Below, in pieces: positions 4,972 to 5,906 of a DNA stretch of 5,906 nt. Position 1 is the first letter of the stretch. Every line of letters begins with the position of its first letter. The position numbers and the translations under genes are program-made. The notes below the pieces were generated by a model. It made no database searches. It worked only from the letters and a program-made list of their open reading frames with translations, and was not told the DNA's origin. Source of the stretch: Methanobacteriota archaeon (lineage in GTDB: Archaea; Thermoplasmatota; Thermoplasmata; RBG-16-68-12); contig VBLV01000133.1 in NCBI GenBank assembly GCA_005879045.1, positions 1,504 through 7,409 of the forward strand, in the 5' to 3' direction.

Positions 4972-5612
4972 CGGAGCCGGCGCGAGCGCGTATCGGGCCT
5001 GGAGCGCTTGCATCTCGATCGAGAATTGACGGATCGTCACGAGCATCGCGGCGACCAAGAGGCCTCCGACGAACCCCGCCAGACCGCCGGTCAGGACGCG
5101 GGCCATTGGCGTGGACTCGTAGTTGTTCACGCGGAAGAGCTGCGTGAATCCGTCGATTCCCATCGGGACCAATCCGAGGACCACGATGGCCACGCCCGCT
5201 CGCTCGGTTCCAACATGACTTGACCGGTGCTCGTGGACGGCCGGGCGAACATGGCTGCGACCACCCCGAGGTTCGCGAAGACGTACATCGATGTCATGCG
5301 CTCGTCGATCGGCATCTGGTTGCCATTCAGCCAGAAAGAGCGATAGAACAGCTGGTGGCATTGGGCGTCGCCGATCGTGTAGACGATCCGCGGGTAGAGC
5401 GGGAACGTCGCCCATATCGGCCCGAAGTCGACCACGTTCGCGCCGCCGGGATGATACGCGACGGCCGGGTATTGCGCGTATGGCCACGCGAACGAACCCG
5501 GTGGGACCAAGTACGGGCAGACGAATAGCGAGACGGTCCAAACTACGTTCAACACCAGGACCGCGAAGAGAGCACGGCTCCAAGTGAGTCGGGCCCAGAG
5601 GGCGGACTCCAC
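4963..5612 (-). CDS. DUF2085-type membrane protein, frameshifted
   Basis: The gene is read in two frames. From GTG 5612 the first frame gives an N-terminal helix (about 14-36, LFAVLVLNVVWTVSLFV), then CHQLFYRSFWLNGNQ (85-99), DERMTSMYVFANLGVVAAMF (103-122) and ARPSTSTGQV. Sense is lost near 5190-5225, and the frame one base back continues GVAIVVLGLVPMGIDGFTQLF, NNYESTPMARVLTGGLAG and a last helix to the stop at 4963. CHQ...RSF...G, DGFTQ and EST...R..TG, in that order over four helices, are the hallmarks I associate with DUF2085, an uncharacterised membrane family. The sum is about 217 residues, a normal length. Restoring the frame needs one extra base or removal of two. The cause may be sequencing error, recent inactivation or recoding. 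GTG is preferred because the next in-frame ATG is past the first helix and a TATA-like box lies 27 nt upstream. Confidence 0.8.
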
Positions 5613-5635
5613 GGGCCGCGATACCCACCGTTCGA

Positions 5636-5643
5636 GAATAAAC
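5636..5643 (-). promoter_or_regulatory. TATA-like box, leaderless DUF2085-type gene
   Basis: The minus strand reads GTTTATTC, centred about 27 nt before GTG 5612, within the 56-bp gap after the YHS gene. It supports GTG as a leaderless start and separate transcription from the copper genes. Confidence 0.5.
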
Positions 5644-5668
5644 CTTTGCCGCGAACGTCCGCGCGACG

Positions 5669-5812
5669 TCACTTCGCATAGCGCGCCGGGCTCCGGTCGA
5701 ACGTCGCCTTGCAGGACGCGGAACAGAAGACGTACGTCTTGCCTCCGTAGACAGAGCTGCCCGCGGCCCGCTTCGGGTCGACCATCATCCCGCACACCGG
5801 ATCTTTCTCCAT
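5669..5812 (-). CDS. Stand-alone YHS-domain metal-binding protein, 47 aa
   Basis: The 47-residue protein is essentially one YHS domain: KDPVCGMMVDP (3-13), YGGKTYVFCSASCKATFD (22-39) and SPARY (41-45). C7, C30 and C34 are the conserved cysteines, giving C...C-x3-C for soft-metal binding. YHS domains occur at the N-terminus of copper P-type ATPases and as free small proteins encoded beside them. This gene begins 27 bp after the stop of a Cu-type P1B ATPase on the same strand, with a full AGGAGGTGA Shine-Dalgarno 3-8 nt before ATG 5812, so the two are almost certainly co-transcribed. The likely job is cytoplasmic binding or hand-off of Cu(+), or sensing of metal, for the exporter. There is no signal peptide or membrane segment. 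It is short and easily missed, but motif and ribosome site together make it secure. Confidence 0.93.
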   Translation of the reverse strand: MEKDPVCGMMVDPKRAAGSSVYGGKTYVFCSASCKATFDRSPARYAK

Positions 5813-5815
5813 GGT

Positions 5816-5824
5816 TCACCTCCT
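5816..5824 (-). promoter_or_regulatory. Strong Shine-Dalgarno of the YHS gene
   Basis: AGGAGGTGA on the minus strand, with GGAGG 6 nt before ATG 5812, is a full-length match to the archaeal anti-Shine-Dalgarno and the strongest in this window. It implies efficient translation of the YHS protein within the ATPase message. Confidence 0.8.
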
Positions 5825-5839
5825 GCGTGTTAACGCCCT

Positions 5840-5906
5840 TCACAGTTGCGGCTTGAATCGCCGCAGCGTCATCGAGTTCATCACGACGGACACCGAGCTG
5901 AAGCCC
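5840..5906 (-). CDS. Cu(+) P1B-type ATPase, C-terminal end only
   Basis: Only the last 21 residues are inside the window: GFSSVSVVMNSMTLRRFKPQL, then TGA. This matches the final membrane helix of heavy-metal P-type ATPases, where the SSVSVVxNxxxLRR pattern is strongly conserved. In Legionella CopA the motif is M-x-x-S-S with Met717 and Ser721 on the copper path; the serines are here and the methionine would be the first residue beyond the edge. That points to a Cu(+) exporter (P1B-1) rather than a Zn/Cd type. It would pump Cu(+) out of the cytoplasm using ATP. The YHS gene follows 27 bp downstream in what is probably one operon. The identification rests on a short tail, so substrate specificity is inferred. 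Confidence 0.8.
   Translation of the reverse strand, partial: GFSSVSVVMNSMTLRRFKPQL

Noticed and set aside
5127..5843. DUF2085 protein starting at ATG 5843 in the first frame
   Set aside because: The extra N-terminal 77 residues are an out-of-frame reading of the YHS gene and its leader; GTG 5612 with its TATA-like box fits better.

Overview
The window looks like a chromosomal segment of a high-GC archaeon, most plausibly from the Thermoplasmatota or a neighbouring euryarchaeal lineage. The evidence is an archaeal-type (class I) CCA-adding enzyme, TATA-like boxes at archaeal spacing in front of most genes, a mixture of Shine-Dalgarno-led and apparently leaderless starts, and strong G/C bias at third codon positions. 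The lineage is an inference. I see no insertion sequence, CRISPR array, tRNA or rRNA.

Layout. Positions 1-1102 (minus) hold most of a long coiled-coil protein whose C-terminus lies beyond the left edge. A 301-bp divergent intergenic region (1103-1403) carries a nearly symmetric TATA element, an imperfect 20-bp tandem repeat and an 11-bp-phased repeat just upstream of a second TATA box. Rightward from there are an unrecognised 74-residue protein, a MarC/SnatA family membrane protein 24 bp later, and the tRNA CCA-adding enzyme, which probably has its own leaderless promoter. The CCA gene converges on a two-helix membrane-anchored protein on the minus strand; the two stop codons share one CTAG tetranucleotide at 3683-3686.

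The right half is entirely on the minus strand. Read in the direction of transcription from the right edge it holds: the last 21 residues of a Cu(+)-type P1B ATPase; a 47-residue stand-alone YHS-domain protein with a perfect Shine-Dalgarno; a DUF2085-type four-helix membrane protein split by a frameshift near 5200; a Nudix-fold protein with a degenerate Nudix box; and the membrane-anchored protein mentioned above. ATPase plus YHS is a recognisable copper-handling pair. The others look like independently promoted housekeeping or hypothetical genes.

Three real coding regions are easy to miss: the left coiled-coil gene and the ATPase tail run off the edges, and the YHS gene is very short. I found no clear new multi-gene system. 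The points most worth a second look are the DUF2085 frameshift, the recurring leaderless promoter geometry, the altered Nudix box, and a zinc-knuckle micro-ORF in frame with the membrane protein below it.
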